The notes beneath the pieces are model-generated. The model saw only the letters and a list, made by a program, of their open reading frames with translations, ran no database searches and was not told where the DNA came from. The translations under genes and the position numbers were made by a program. A stretch of 45,898 nt of DNA from contig NZ_NHSK01000121.1 of NCBI RefSeq assembly GCF_016653355.1, positions 1-45,898 on the forward strand, written 5' to 3'. Below, piece by piece: positions 16,627 to 24,923 of this stretch; within the stretch, counting starts at the first letter, position 1, and each line of letters begins with the position of its first letter. This DNA is from Rhodoplanes elegans (GTDB taxonomy: Bacteria > Pseudomonadota > Alphaproteobacteria > Rhizobiales > Xanthobacteraceae).

Positions 16627-17562
16627 ATGTCCGCCGAGCTCGACTTCGTCGCGCGCAACACGCGCGTCACCCGTCTCGACACTGCGTTCCGCTGGCCGGG
16701 CGGCCGGCACGTCGCCGTCATCCTCAACCTCGCCTACGAGGCGTGGTCAGACGGCAAGGCGCCCGGCGTCGGCCCGATGGGCAACCCGCTGCCGGCCGGC
16801 GCGTTCGACACCAACGCGCTCTCGTGGGGCCATTACGGCGTCGCCCGGGGCATCGACCGCCTGCTGCGCAATCTCGGCCGCCACAAGGCCCGCGCCAGCG
16901 TGATGACGTCCGGCGTGCTCGCCGAGCGCACCCCCGCCGTGCTCGAGCGCATGGTGGAGGAGGGCCACGAGATCGTCGCCCATGCCTGGGCCCAGGACGT
17001 GATCCCGGCGACCCTGACGCTCGAGCAGGCGAAGGCCGACATCGACAAGACCACCCAGGCGATCGAGAGCGTCTCCGGCAAGCGCCCGGTCGGCTGGATC
17101 AGCCCGCGCGGCACGCCCTCGCGCGACGGCTCGCGCCTTTTGATCGAGGCCGGCTATCTGTGGCAGGGCGACGTGTTCGACGACGAGCGGCCTTATGTTC
17201 AAACCTGCGAGAACGGCCGCATCGTCGCGATCCCGCTCACCATGGAGATCAACGATCTCCCGCACGCCATGCGATTCGGCCGCTCGCCGCGCGACTATGT
17301 CACCATGTTCGACGACCTGCTCGCGAATGTACTGGCGAGCGAGGACCAGGCGGTGGTGATCGACGTCACGGCACATTGTCACGTCTTCGGCCGTCCGTCG
17401 GGCGCCTGGGCCTACGAGGCGATCGTCAAGACCGTGACGGAGCGCGACGACGTCTATGTCGCCACCCGCGCCGAGATCGCCGATCACGTGCTGACATCCG
17501 CGGGGCAGGGCACGGCGGGTCGCGCACCCGCCTGTTGCGGCGGCCAGGCGAGGGCGTCATGA
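16627..17562 (+). CDS. PuuE-like polysaccharide deacetylase family (CE4) hydrolase
   Basis: 311 residues, cytoplasmic (no signal peptide). The overall pattern fits the PuuE branch of CE4 enzymes, which hydrolyse cyclic amides or ureides such as allantoin rather than chitin: WPGGRHVAVILNLAYEAW at the start, GHEIVAHAWAQD, and RPVGWISPRGTPSRDG. The classical TFDDGP Asp pair and HxxxH zinc motif are absent, as in PuuE-type proteins. AAGGAA precedes ATG 16627. The stop overlaps the malonyl-CoA decarboxylase start by 4 nt. A C-N bond hydrolase here fits breakdown of an N-heterocycle oxidised by the upstream hydroxylase. Substrate inferred. Confidence 0.8.
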   Translation: MSAELDFVARNTRVTRLDTAFRWPGGRHVAVILNLAYEAWSDGKAPGVGPMGNPLPAGAFDTNALSWGHYGVARGIDRLLRNLGRHKARASVMTSGVLAERTPAVLERMVEEGHEIVAHAWAQDVIPATLTLEQAKADIDKTTQAIESVSGKRPVGWISPRGTPSRDGSRLLIEAGYLWQGDVFDDERPYVQTCENGRIVAIPLTMEINDLPHAMRFGRSPRDYVTMFDDLLANVLASEDQAVVIDVTAHCHVFGRPSGAWAYEAIVKTVTERDDVYVATRAEIADHVLTSAGQGTAGRAPACCGGQARAS

Positions 17563-18938
17563 ACGGGGCGTTCCTGAGCGAGATGCTCGAGCAGATCGCG
17601 GAGCGCGGCCGCGTGTTGATCGGTGCGACGCGGACGGGGGATCGGATCGCGGTCGACGCCCTCGTCGAGTGCTGCGAGGAGCTTCTGTCGCTCCGGGGCG
17701 AGGTGTCGGGTGTGGCGCTCGCGCGTGACATTCTCGCCTCCTACGAGGCCTTGCCACAGGAGCAGCGCGCGGCATTCTTCCGGTCGCTGATGACGCAGTT
17801 CGATGTCGCGGTCGAGCCGTTGCGTTCGGCCGTCGCAAACTGGAGCGGAGCGCCGAGCGCGAAAACCTCGGCGATCCTCTATTCGGTCGCCGAGCCGCGG
17901 CGGCAGGAGCTGTTCCGGCGGCTCAACCTCGCGCCGGGCGCGACCGGAAGCCTGGTGACCATGCGGTCTCATCTGCTCGACGCGATCCGGGCCGACCCGT
18001 CGCTCGCGCCGCTCGATGCCGACTTCCAGCACCTGCTCTCGTCCTGGTTCAACCGCGGCTTTCTGGTGCTGCGTCGGATCACCTGGTCGACGCCGGCCAA
18101 CATCCTCGACAAGATCATCCATTACGAGGCCGTTCACGAGATCGGCTCCTGGACGGACCTGCGCGCCCGTCTCGATCCGCCCGATCGTCGCTGTTACGCC
18201 TTCTTCCATCCGGCGCTCGCCGACGAGCCGCTCATCTTCGTGCAGGTGGCGTTGACCCGCGAGGTGCCGGGCGCCATCGCTCCGATTCTCGCCGCCGCGC
18301 GCGGGCCGGTCGACGTCGAGCGGGCGACGACGGCCGTCTTCTACTCGATCACCAACTGCCAGCGCGGCCTCGCCGGCGTGTCCTTCGGCAGCTTCCTGAT
18401 CAAGCAGGTGGTCGCCGCGCTGGCGCGGGAGCTTCCGCAGATTCGCGAGTTCGTGACATTGTCGCCGGTGCCGGGTTTTGCCGGCTGGCTCGGGCGCGAG
18501 CTCGCCGCCGACGGATCGTCGGCCAGCGGGTCGTCGGTGTTGGGCGAGTCGGACCGCGCCGTGCTCGCCGGCCTCGGGCGGCCCGACTGGCATGCCGACC
18601 AGGCCACCGCAGAGAGCCTTCGGCCGCCGCTTCTTCGCGCGGCGGCGACCTACTTCCTGAAGGCGCGGTCGACGGTGGGCGCGGCGCTCGATCCGGTCGC
18701 ACGCTTCCATCTCGGCAACGGCGCGCGCCTCGACCGGATCAACTGGCTCGCCGACACGACGCGGAAGGGACTGCGCCAGTCGCATGGGCTGATGGTGAAC
18801 TACCGCTACGATCTCGACGCGATCGAGAAGAACCACGAGGCGTATGCGGAGCGCGGCGAGATCGTCGCCTCCCGCGCAGTTCACCGGCTCGCCGCACGGG
18901 AACTCGAGCTTCCCGTCGTCGGCAAGCTCAAGCGGTAG
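17559..18938 (+). CDS. Malonyl-CoA decarboxylase
   Basis: 459 residues, standard length. N-terminal helical domain, then the GNAT-like catalytic domain with FFHPALADEPLIFVQVAL, YSITNCQRGLAGVSFGSF and the VARFHLGNGARL segment holding the catalytic His. The enzyme converts malonyl-CoA to acetyl-CoA and CO2. In malonate-using rhizobia it is matA, grouped with malonyl-CoA synthetase and a malonate transporter, neither of which is seen here. Its start overlaps the CE4 gene by ATGA, so it belongs to this operon and implies that the upstream pathway releases a malonyl unit, or that excess malonyl-CoA must be removed. Confidence 0.93.
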   Translation: MNGAFLSEMLEQIAERGRVLIGATRTGDRIAVDALVECCEELLSLRGEVSGVALARDILASYEALPQEQRAAFFRSLMTQFDVAVEPLRSAVANWSGAPSAKTSAILYSVAEPRRQELFRRLNLAPGATGSLVTMRSHLLDAIRADPSLAPLDADFQHLLSSWFNRGFLVLRRITWSTPANILDKIIHYEAVHEIGSWTDLRARLDPPDRRCYAFFHPALADEPLIFVQVALTREVPGAIAPILAAARGPVDVERATTAVFYSITNCQRGLAGVSFGSFLIKQVVAALARELPQIREFVTLSPVPGFAGWLGRELAADGSSASGSSVLGESDRAVLAGLGRPDWHADQATAESLRPPLLRAAATYFLKARSTVGAALDPVARFHLGNGARLDRINWLADTTRKGLRQSHGLMVNYRYDLDAIEKNHEAYAERGEIVASRAVHRLAARELELPVVGKLKR

Positions 18939-18962
18939 AGCGGACGCCCGCGGCCCCGATGC

Positions 18963-19133
18963 TCAAGCGGCCGCCGACGTCTCCGGCGCAGCGGCCGCGG
19001 CGTCGTCGGCGGTCGGCTTGTGGGTCACTTTCGCGATCGCCTGCTGGACCCGACTCACGACCTTGTTGAGGTCGTCGATCAGCTCCCGCAACTCGACGTC
19101 GGCCTCGTGAAACTTCGAATCCTGCTCGTCCAT
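18963..19133 (-). CDS. Small hypothetical protein, 56 residues, acidic helix plus Ala-rich tail
   Basis: A 57-codon frame starting MDEQDSKFHEADVELREL and ending in an Ala-rich tail. Residues about 8-38 form a likely amphipathic helix (ADVELRELIDDLNKVVSRV) with heptad-like spacing, possibly a coiled coil. It is antisense-free, sits 24 bp beyond the convergent malonyl-CoA decarboxylase gene, and its codons show strong third-position GC. The RBS is weak (GCAGAG close to ATG). No family recognised. Might be a small regulator or structural adaptor. Confidence 0.6.
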   Translation of the reverse strand: MDEQDSKFHEADVELRELIDDLNKVVSRVQQAIAKVTHKPTADDAAAAAPETSAAA

Positions 19134-19333
19134 GCTCTGCACTCGTCGGGCGTCCTCGCGGACGGAACCTGATCTGCAAGGTGGGACGAGAGGGTTAACA
19201 GTTTCCGAACACGGCGCTCGAAGTTCGAGGACGAGTTCAGGCGAGTAGCCCTCGGTTGCTGCGAAGCGAGGCGTTCAACTCTTCGGAGACGATCGCACCG
19301 GGTCCGCGCGATCGGGATCTCCGGCCGCGAGCG

Positions 19334-19993
19334 TCAGGGCTGCGGCTCGATGGCGGCGCGGGTCAGGCGCTCCAGGAAATCGAGCAGTGCCGCCGTCGCG
19401 GCGACCGCCGCTGGCGGGTCCCGATCGGCGATCGCGATCACCACGGCGGCATGCTTCTCGGCGACGTCCCGGAAGGCGTCGGCATCCTCCACGTAGGAGA
19501 ACCAGAACCGCCGCGACAGTGCGTTCACGCCGGCGAGCATCGATTCGATGACGCTGTTGCGGGTGGCTGCCGCCTTGATGCCGTGGATCGCCCGGTTGGC
19601 GGCGAGGAAGCGGTCCCGGTCGCGGGTCTTCGCGGCGTCGCGAATCTCGTCGGCGAGGCGCCGCATCTCCTTGCGCTCGGCGTCGGTCGCCCGCAGCGCC
19701 GCCTGGGTGGCGACCAGCGTGTCCAGCGCGCGGCGCACCTCCAGAAGCTCCAGCTGCCGGCGGACGTCGACCGGGGAGACCAGCACGCCGCGGCGGGGGT
19801 GGATCTCGACGAAGCCCTCGAGCCGGAGGCGCTGCAGCGCCTCGCGGATCGGAGTGCGGCCACAGCCGAGCTCATCCGACAGCCGGTTCTCCGAGATCAT
19901 CGAGCCCGGCGGCAGCTCCCGGCGGACGATCATGTCCTCGATCCGGCGATAGGCCGTCTCGGCGAGGCTGTCGGTGCTGGTGGGCAGGGTCAT
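19334..19993 (-). CDS. GntR-family transcriptional regulator, FCD subfamily
   Basis: 219 residues. The winged helix (residues about 8-72) contains AYRRIEDMIVRRELPPG, LSDELGCGRTPIREAL and GFVEIHPRRGVLVSP. The FCD domain includes RAIHGIKAAATRN and the later KHAAVVIAIADRD. Divergent from the FAD-oxidoreductase gene, with only about 60 bp between them containing a perfect 18-bp palindrome at 20049-20066. It is the probable repressor of the region C operon, responding to its substrate or an acid intermediate. Confidence 0.92.
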   Translation of the reverse strand: MTLPTSTDSLAETAYRRIEDMIVRRELPPGSMISENRLSDELGCGRTPIREALQRLRLEGFVEIHPRRGVLVSPVDVRRQLELLEVRRALDTLVATQAALRATDAERKEMRRLADEIRDAAKTRDRDRFLAANRAIHGIKAAATRNSVIESMLAGVNALSRRFWFSYVEDADAFRDVAEKHAAVVIAIADRDPPAAVAATAALLDFLERLTRAAIEPQP

Positions 19994-20032
19994 GTCCGGG
20001 GCAATCGCTTTCGGTTGCCTCGATCATAGAGG

Positions 20033-20066
20033 TTGACCGCCTCGTCGCCAACTGATATGTCAGTTG
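20033..20066 (+). promoter_or_regulatory. Promoter with perfect GntR-type operator for the region C operon
   Basis: TTGACC at 20033-20038 and TATGTC at 20056-20061 are exactly 17 bp apart. The palindrome CAACTGATATGTCAGTTG (20049-20066; arms CAACTGA/TCAGTTG, spacer TATG) covers the -10. Transcription would start near 20068, downstream of the ATG at 20057, which bears on the true translation start of the next gene. Confidence 0.6.
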
Positions 20067-21460
20067 CCGACAAGAAGGCCGCACCCCCAGGAAAGCGCCG
20101 CCTCGTGGAAACGCACCCGATCGATCGCAGGGCCGAAGAGCGGCTCGACACCGACGTGCTCGTCGTCGGCGGCGGCGCGGCCGGTGTCGCGGCCGCCGTC
20201 ACGGCGGCGCGCCGCGGGCTCGCCGTGACGCTGGTCGAGCGCTACGGGTTCTGCGGCGGTGGCGCCGTCGCCGGCCTGTCCGGCACGGTCTGCGGCCTCT
20301 ACGCCGCGACCGAGCGACCGGGCGCCGCGCCCGAGACGGTGGTCCACGGTTTCGCGGCCGAGTTCGTCGCCCGGCTCGCCGCCGTCGGCGGACTGACGCC
20401 GCCGCTGCGTTACGGCAAGACCTTCACGCGCGTGCACGATCCGCTGAAGTGGCGGGAGACGGCCGACGCGCTCCTGACCGAGGCCGGCGTACGGGTGATC
20501 TTCCACGCGGTCGCGATCGGCGTGTTGGCCGAGGGCGGCGAGGCGATCGAGGGCGTCGTCCTGTGGACCAAGCAGGGCCGCGTCTCGGTCCGGGCGCGCG
20601 TCACCATCGATGCGTCCGGCGATGCCGACCTGATCGCCATGGCGGGGCTGCCGAGCGTCGTCGGCGACCACGGCCGGGTGCAGAACCCGACCATGATCTT
20701 CCGCCTCGCCGGCGTCGACACCGAAGCATTTCTCGCCGCCTACGGGCCCGATACGATCATGCCGCCGGTCGTCGCGCAGGCGATCGAGGCGGCCCGCGCG
20801 TCCGGGCGCTACGACCTGCCGCGCAGCAAGATCTGGCTGTTCACGACGCCGCGCCCCGGCGAGCTCCTGTGCAACTGCACCCGGGTGGTCGGCCTTGACG
20901 GCCGCGAGCTGAACACGCTGTTCTGGCGCGACTTCACCGAGGCAGAGCAGGAAGGCCGCCGTCAGGTCCGCGCCTACGCCGCGTTCTTCCGCGAGACGCT
21001 CGCGGGTTGCGCCGACGCCGTCGTCGATGACACCGGCGTTCAGGTCGGCGTTCGGCAGACCCGCCAGATCGAGGGTGTCGTCCGGCTCGCCAATGCCGAC
21101 GTGGTGTCGGGCGCGAAATTCTCCGATGGGATCGCGCGCTCGCCCTGGCCGATCGAGTTGCATGCGGGCGACAAGCCCAAGGTCGCGTGGATTCTCGACG
21201 ACTTCTACGAGGTGCCCTACGGCTGCTTCGTCCCGGTGCGGGGCGAGAACCTGCTCGCCGCCGGGCGCTGCCTGTCGGCCGAGCACGAGGCGGTCGCCTC
21301 CGCCCGCGTCACGGCGCAGTGCTTCGCCTACGGCCACGCGATCGGCCACGCCGCCGCGATCGCCGTTCAGGACCGCGTCGCGCCGCGCGCCATCGCCGGG
21401 CGCGATCTGCGTCTCGTTCTCGACCGCGACGGCGCCGGCCTCGATCGGAGCGCGTCATGA
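20057..21460 (+). CDS. FAD-dependent oxidoreductase (FAD_oxidored/FAD-binding dehydrogenase type)
   Basis: 467 residues from this ATG. Dinucleotide fold DVLVVGGGAAGVAAAVTAAR with an acidic end of beta-2 (LVERYGFCGGGAVAGL), a mid-protein ASGDADLIAMAG segment, and a C-terminal FVPVRGENLLAAGRCLSAEHEA, which is the ADP/FAD-closing motif of the PF12831-like group. No signal peptide and no heme site. The start is uncertain: ATG 20057 lies inside the palindrome and the -10, so GTG 20105 with upstream AGGAAA (20089-20094) may be the true start; a TTG at 20033 is also in frame. First gene of an operon with crotonase, CoA-transferase and aldolase. It probably dehydrogenates a carbon backbone; substrate unknown. 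Confidence 0.85.
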   Translation: MSVADKKAAPPGKRRLVETHPIDRRAEERLDTDVLVVGGGAAGVAAAVTAARRGLAVTLVERYGFCGGGAVAGLSGTVCGLYAATERPGAAPETVVHGFAAEFVARLAAVGGLTPPLRYGKTFTRVHDPLKWRETADALLTEAGVRVIFHAVAIGVLAEGGEAIEGVVLWTKQGRVSVRARVTIDASGDADLIAMAGLPSVVGDHGRVQNPTMIFRLAGVDTEAFLAAYGPDTIMPPVVAQAIEAARASGRYDLPRSKIWLFTTPRPGELLCNCTRVVGLDGRELNTLFWRDFTEAEQEGRRQVRAYAAFFRETLAGCADAVVDDTGVQVGVRQTRQIEGVVRLANADVVSGAKFSDGIARSPWPIELHAGDKPKVAWILDDFYEVPYGCFVPVRGENLLAAGRCLSAEHEAVASARVTAQCFAYGHAIGHAAAIAVQDRVAPRAIAGRDLRLVLDRDGAGLDRSAS

Positions 21461-22200
21461 TCACCGTGACCCGTGACGGCGCCGTCCTGCGGCTGATGCT
21501 CGACCGCCCGGCGCGCCGCAACGCGCTCGGCACGGAAGGGGGGCGCGCCCTCGACGCGGCGCTGGTCGCCGCCGATCGCGACGAGACCGTGAAGGCGATC
21601 GTGCTCGCCGGCGCACCGCCCGCCTTCTGCGCCGGCAGCGACCTGAAGGAGCTCGGCGGCCTCTCGATCCCGGCGATGTGCGACCACGAGGCGATCACGG
21701 CCGCGGTGGCGCGCCGCATCGCGCTCCTCGCGAAGCCGGTCGTCTGCGCCGTCGAAGGCTACGCCCTCGGCGGCGGCTTCATTCTGGCGGTGTCGTGCGA
21801 CGTCGTCGTCACGGCCGCCGACGCGACCTGGCGGCTGCCCGAGGTGGCGAACGGCTGGCTGCCGCCCTGGGGCCTGCAGGCGCTGATCGCGCGCGTCGGG
21901 CCGGTGCGGGCCCGCATGCTGGTGTGGGGCGCCGAGCCGATCGACGGCCGCGAGGCGCATCGCCTCGGCGTCGCCGACCTCTTGGCGCCGGAGGGCGGGG
22001 CGCTCGCGCGCGCCACGGCTTACGCGACCGCGCTCGCCGCGTTGCCGGCCGAGGCCGTCACGAGCGCCAAGCGCTTCTTCGAGCCGCTCGCGGCGCACGA
22101 TGCCGAGCGGCTCGACGCCGCCGCCTCGCGTGCCTTCGCGCAAGACTGCCGGGGGCCGGCCGCCGCCGCGACCCTGGCGCGATTCACGGTGAAAGCATGA
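21457..22200 (+). CDS. Enoyl-CoA hydratase/isomerase (crotonase) family protein
   Basis: 247 residues, normal crotonase length. Oxyanion-hole segments AFCAGSDLKEL and GYALGGGFILAVSCD bind the thioester carbonyl. RLPEVANGWLPPWGLQAL keeps the first catalytic Glu position (PE), while the second Glu region is PPWG. So hydratase, isomerase or hydrolase chemistry is possible. Overlaps both neighbours by ATGA (21457-21460 and 22197-22200), so it is translated together with the FAD oxidoreductase and the CoA-transferase. It implies that the pathway runs through an acyl-CoA. Confidence 0.9.
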   Translation: MITVTRDGAVLRLMLDRPARRNALGTEGGRALDAALVAADRDETVKAIVLAGAPPAFCAGSDLKELGGLSIPAMCDHEAITAAVARRIALLAKPVVCAVEGYALGGGFILAVSCDVVVTAADATWRLPEVANGWLPPWGLQALIARVGPVRARMLVWGAEPIDGREAHRLGVADLLAPEGGALARATAYATALAALPAEAVTSAKRFFEPLAAHDAERLDAAASRAFAQDCRGPAAAATLARFTVKA

Positions 22201-23792
22201 GGAAGATCGTCGATGCGGCCACGGCCGTCGCGGGCATTCCGGACCGGGCGACGGTCGCCTCGGTCGGGGTGATCGGCTGGATCACGCCGGATGCCGTCCT
22301 CGCCGCGCTCGGCGATCGTTTCGGCCGCACCGGCGCGCCGCGCGATCTCACCTTCTACTTCCCGTGCGGGACCGGCGATGCGCAGGGCATCAAAGGCATG
22401 GATCACGTCGCCCGCGAAGGCCTGATGAAGCGCATCGTCTCGGGCTCCTACATCAACCCGGTCGATCCGGTCACGGGCCGGCGTCCCGAGCTGATGCGGC
22501 TCGTGCGCGAGAACAAGGTCGAGGCCTATTCCTGGCCGCTCGGCGCCTCGATGCAGTGGCTGCGCGAGGTCGCCCGCAAGAGCCCCGGCTATCTCACGAA
22601 GGTCGGACTCGGCACCTATGTGGACCCGCTGCACGGCGGCGGCCGCTTCACGGCGCGGGCCGAGCAGGATCTGATCCGCCGCGTCGCAATCGACGGCGAG
22701 GACTACCTGTTCTATCCGACCTGGCCGATCGACGTCGCGATCGTGCGGGCCGCCTCGGCCGACGCCGACGGCAACCTGTCCTGGGAGGACGAGGCGCTCG
22801 TGTCGTCGAGCATGGCGCTGGTGCTCGCCGCCAAGGCCTCCGGCGGCCGGGTGATCGCGCAGGTGCGCCGCATCGTCGACCGCGACGCGCGCGCGGCCAC
22901 CGCGGTGCGGATCCCCGGCATGTTCGTCGATGCGGTCGTCGTCGCGCCCGACATGATGATGACCACCGGCACGCCGTACGATCCGGCCTATCTGTCGTCG
23001 CCGCGCATGCCGCTCGACCGGCTGCCGCGTCCCGCGATGGGGCCGGACAAGGTCATCGCCCGCCGCGCCGCCCGCGAGGTGCGCCGCCGCGAGCTCTCGA
23101 TCTTCGGCTTCGGCGCCGCCGCCGACATTCCGCTGGTGATGGCGGAGCAGGGCGCCTTCGACCACGGTGGCCTCGCCGACTGGTGGTTCACCACCGAGCA
23201 CGGCTCCTACGGCGGTGTCGTCATGTCGGACTGGCAGTTCTCGGCGAACGTCAATCCCGACGCCATCATGGACGGCGTGACGCAGTTCGACGCGATCGAC
23301 GGCGGCCTGTGCCGGTTCGCGGCGCTCGCCTTCGCCCAATTCGATGCCGAAGGCGTCGTCAACGTCTCGCGCTTCGGCGCCGCCAATCCGGGCGCCGGCG
23401 GCTTCATCGACATCGCCGAGAATGCCAGGCGGCTGGTGTTCACCGGCACCTTCACGACCGGCGGGTTCGACTGCACCTGCGGCGACGGCCGCCTGCGCAT
23501 CGAGCGCGACGGAAAGATCTCGAAATTCGTGAAGACGGCCGAGAGCATCACCTACCGGGTGCTCGACGGGGTGCGCGACAAGGGCCAGACTGCCCTGGTC
23601 GTCACCGAGCGCGCCGTGTTCGAGGTCTCGCGCGACGGACTGGTGCTGACCGAGGTCGCGCCGGGCGTCGACGTGCGGGCCGACGTGCTCGGCCGCATGG
23701 ACTACGCTCCCGTCGCCATCGCCGATCCGCTGCCCCTCATGGACAAGGCCTTGTTCGAGGCCTCCGCCGCCCCGCTGGCGCTTGCCGGGTGA
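22197..23792 (+). CDS. Family I CoA-transferase, alpha-beta fusion (propionate/acetoacetate CoA-transferase-like)
   Basis: 531 residues, the length of fused Pct/YdiF/SCOT-type enzymes. The alpha half has the FYFPCGTGDAQGIKGMDHVA segment. The beta half carries E334 in TTEHGSYGG, where family I enzymes form the glutamyl-CoA thioester. Such enzymes move CoA from acetyl- or succinyl-CoA to a carboxylic acid. ATGA overlap with the crotonase gene. In this operon it would activate the acid substrate before crotonase action, or release the final acid. The acid itself is unknown. Confidence 0.9.
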   Translation: MRKIVDAATAVAGIPDRATVASVGVIGWITPDAVLAALGDRFGRTGAPRDLTFYFPCGTGDAQGIKGMDHVAREGLMKRIVSGSYINPVDPVTGRRPELMRLVRENKVEAYSWPLGASMQWLREVARKSPGYLTKVGLGTYVDPLHGGGRFTARAEQDLIRRVAIDGEDYLFYPTWPIDVAIVRAASADADGNLSWEDEALVSSSMALVLAAKASGGRVIAQVRRIVDRDARAATAVRIPGMFVDAVVVAPDMMMTTGTPYDPAYLSSPRMPLDRLPRPAMGPDKVIARRAAREVRRRELSIFGFGAAADIPLVMAEQGAFDHGGLADWWFTTEHGSYGGVVMSDWQFSANVNPDAIMDGVTQFDAIDGGLCRFAALAFAQFDAEGVVNVSRFGAANPGAGGFIDIAENARRLVFTGTFTTGGFDCTCGDGRLRIERDGKISKFVKTAESITYRVLDGVRDKGQTALVVTERAVFEVSRDGLVLTEVAPGVDVRADVLGRMDYAPVAIADPLPLMDKALFEASAAPLALAG

Positions 23793-23802
23793 GAGTGCTC
23801 CG

Positions 23803-24900
23803 ATGCCCCGTCACTGGACCGACCTTCCCACTCCGCTTCTCGACCGCCTGCGCGCCGGTACGGTGCTGCCGGCGCATCCGCTCGCGCTCGACGAGCAGCG
23901 CCGGCTCGACCCGATCCGGCAGCGGGCGCTGACCCGCTACTATCTCGATGCCGGCGCCGGCGGCGTCGCGGTCGGCGTCCACACCACCCAGTTCGCGATC
24001 CGCGAGGCCGGTCTCTACGCGCCGGTGCTGCGGCTCGCCGCCGAGACCTGCGCGGCATGGTCCGACACGCCGCGCCTGCTGGTCGCCGGCGTCACCGGTC
24101 GCACCGAGCAGGCGGTGCGCGAGGCCGAGACGGCGCGCGACCTCGGCTATCACGCGGCGCTCCTCAACGTCGCGGCGTTCCGCGGTGCCGGCGAGGCCGA
24201 GATCCTCGATCACTGCCGCCGCGTCGCGAAGGAGATTCCGGTGATCGGCTTCGCGTTGCTGCCGGCGGTCGGCGGCATGCATCTGAGCTACGGCTTCTGG
24301 CGCGCCTTCGCGGCGATCGACAACGTCGTCGCGATCAAGATGGCGCCGTTCGATCGTTACCGCACGGTCGAGATCGTGCGCGCCGTGGTCGACGCCGGTG
24401 TCGCCGACCGCGTCACGCTCTACACCGGCAACGACGATCACGTGGTGCTCGATCTCGTCGTGCCCTTCGTGGTCCGCGCGGCCGACAGCACGGGCGAGAC
24501 GCGGGTGCGGATCCGTGGCGGTCTGCTCGGGCACTGGAGCGTGTGGACCCGCAAGGCCGTCGAGCTGCTCGACCGCATCCATGCTCTGCCCGACGGCGCC
24601 GACGTGCCGGCCGATCTGCTCGCACTCGACTCGATCGTCACCGACTGCAACGCCGCGATCTACGACGCGGCGAACAATCTCGCCGGCTGCATCCCGGGCT
24701 GCCTCGCGGTGCTGCAGCGGCAAGGACTGTTGCGCGGGACGTGGTGCCTGAACCCGGCCGAGACGGCGAGCCCCGGGCAGGCCGAGGAGATCGCGCGCGT
24801 CTACGCGCAATACCCCGAGATGAACGACGACGCCTTCGCGCAGGCCAATCTCGCACGCTGGCTGTCGGAGCAGGGCAAGGCGATTCCGCTCGCGGCGTGA
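23803..24900 (+). CDS. Dihydrodipicolinate synthase/N-acetylneuraminate lyase-like aldolase
   Basis: 365 residues, longer than DapA (about 290) through a C-terminal extension. TIM-barrel features are PAHPLALDEQ at the start, GAGGVAVGVHTTQF for the GG-G(T/S)TGE region, and K179 in VVAIKMAPF at the Schiff-base position. The barrel Tyr region reads FALLPAVGGMHLSYGFW and differs from DapA's YNVP. ATG 23803 follows GGTGAGAG. Fourth gene of the operon, 10 bp after the CoA-transferase. Likely cleaves or forms a C-C bond next to a 2-oxo acid; not lysine biosynthesis. Confidence 0.85.
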   Translation: MPRHWTDLPTPLLDRLRAGTVLPAHPLALDEQRRLDPIRQRALTRYYLDAGAGGVAVGVHTTQFAIREAGLYAPVLRLAAETCAAWSDTPRLLVAGVTGRTEQAVREAETARDLGYHAALLNVAAFRGAGEAEILDHCRRVAKEIPVIGFALLPAVGGMHLSYGFWRAFAAIDNVVAIKMAPFDRYRTVEIVRAVVDAGVADRVTLYTGNDDHVVLDLVVPFVVRAADSTGETRVRIRGGLLGHWSVWTRKAVELLDRIHALPDGADVPADLLALDSIVTDCNAAIYDAANNLAGCIPGCLAVLQRQGLLRGTWCLNPAETASPGQAEEIARVYAQYPEMNDDAFAQANLARWLSEQGKAIPLAA

Positions 24901-24923
24901 GCGACGAAATGATGGAGCACCCG

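Noticed and set aside
23803-24900. Calling the DapA-like gene dihydrodipicolinate synthase
   Set aside because: The barrel Tyr region and length differ from DapA, and the setting is catabolic, not lysine synthesis.
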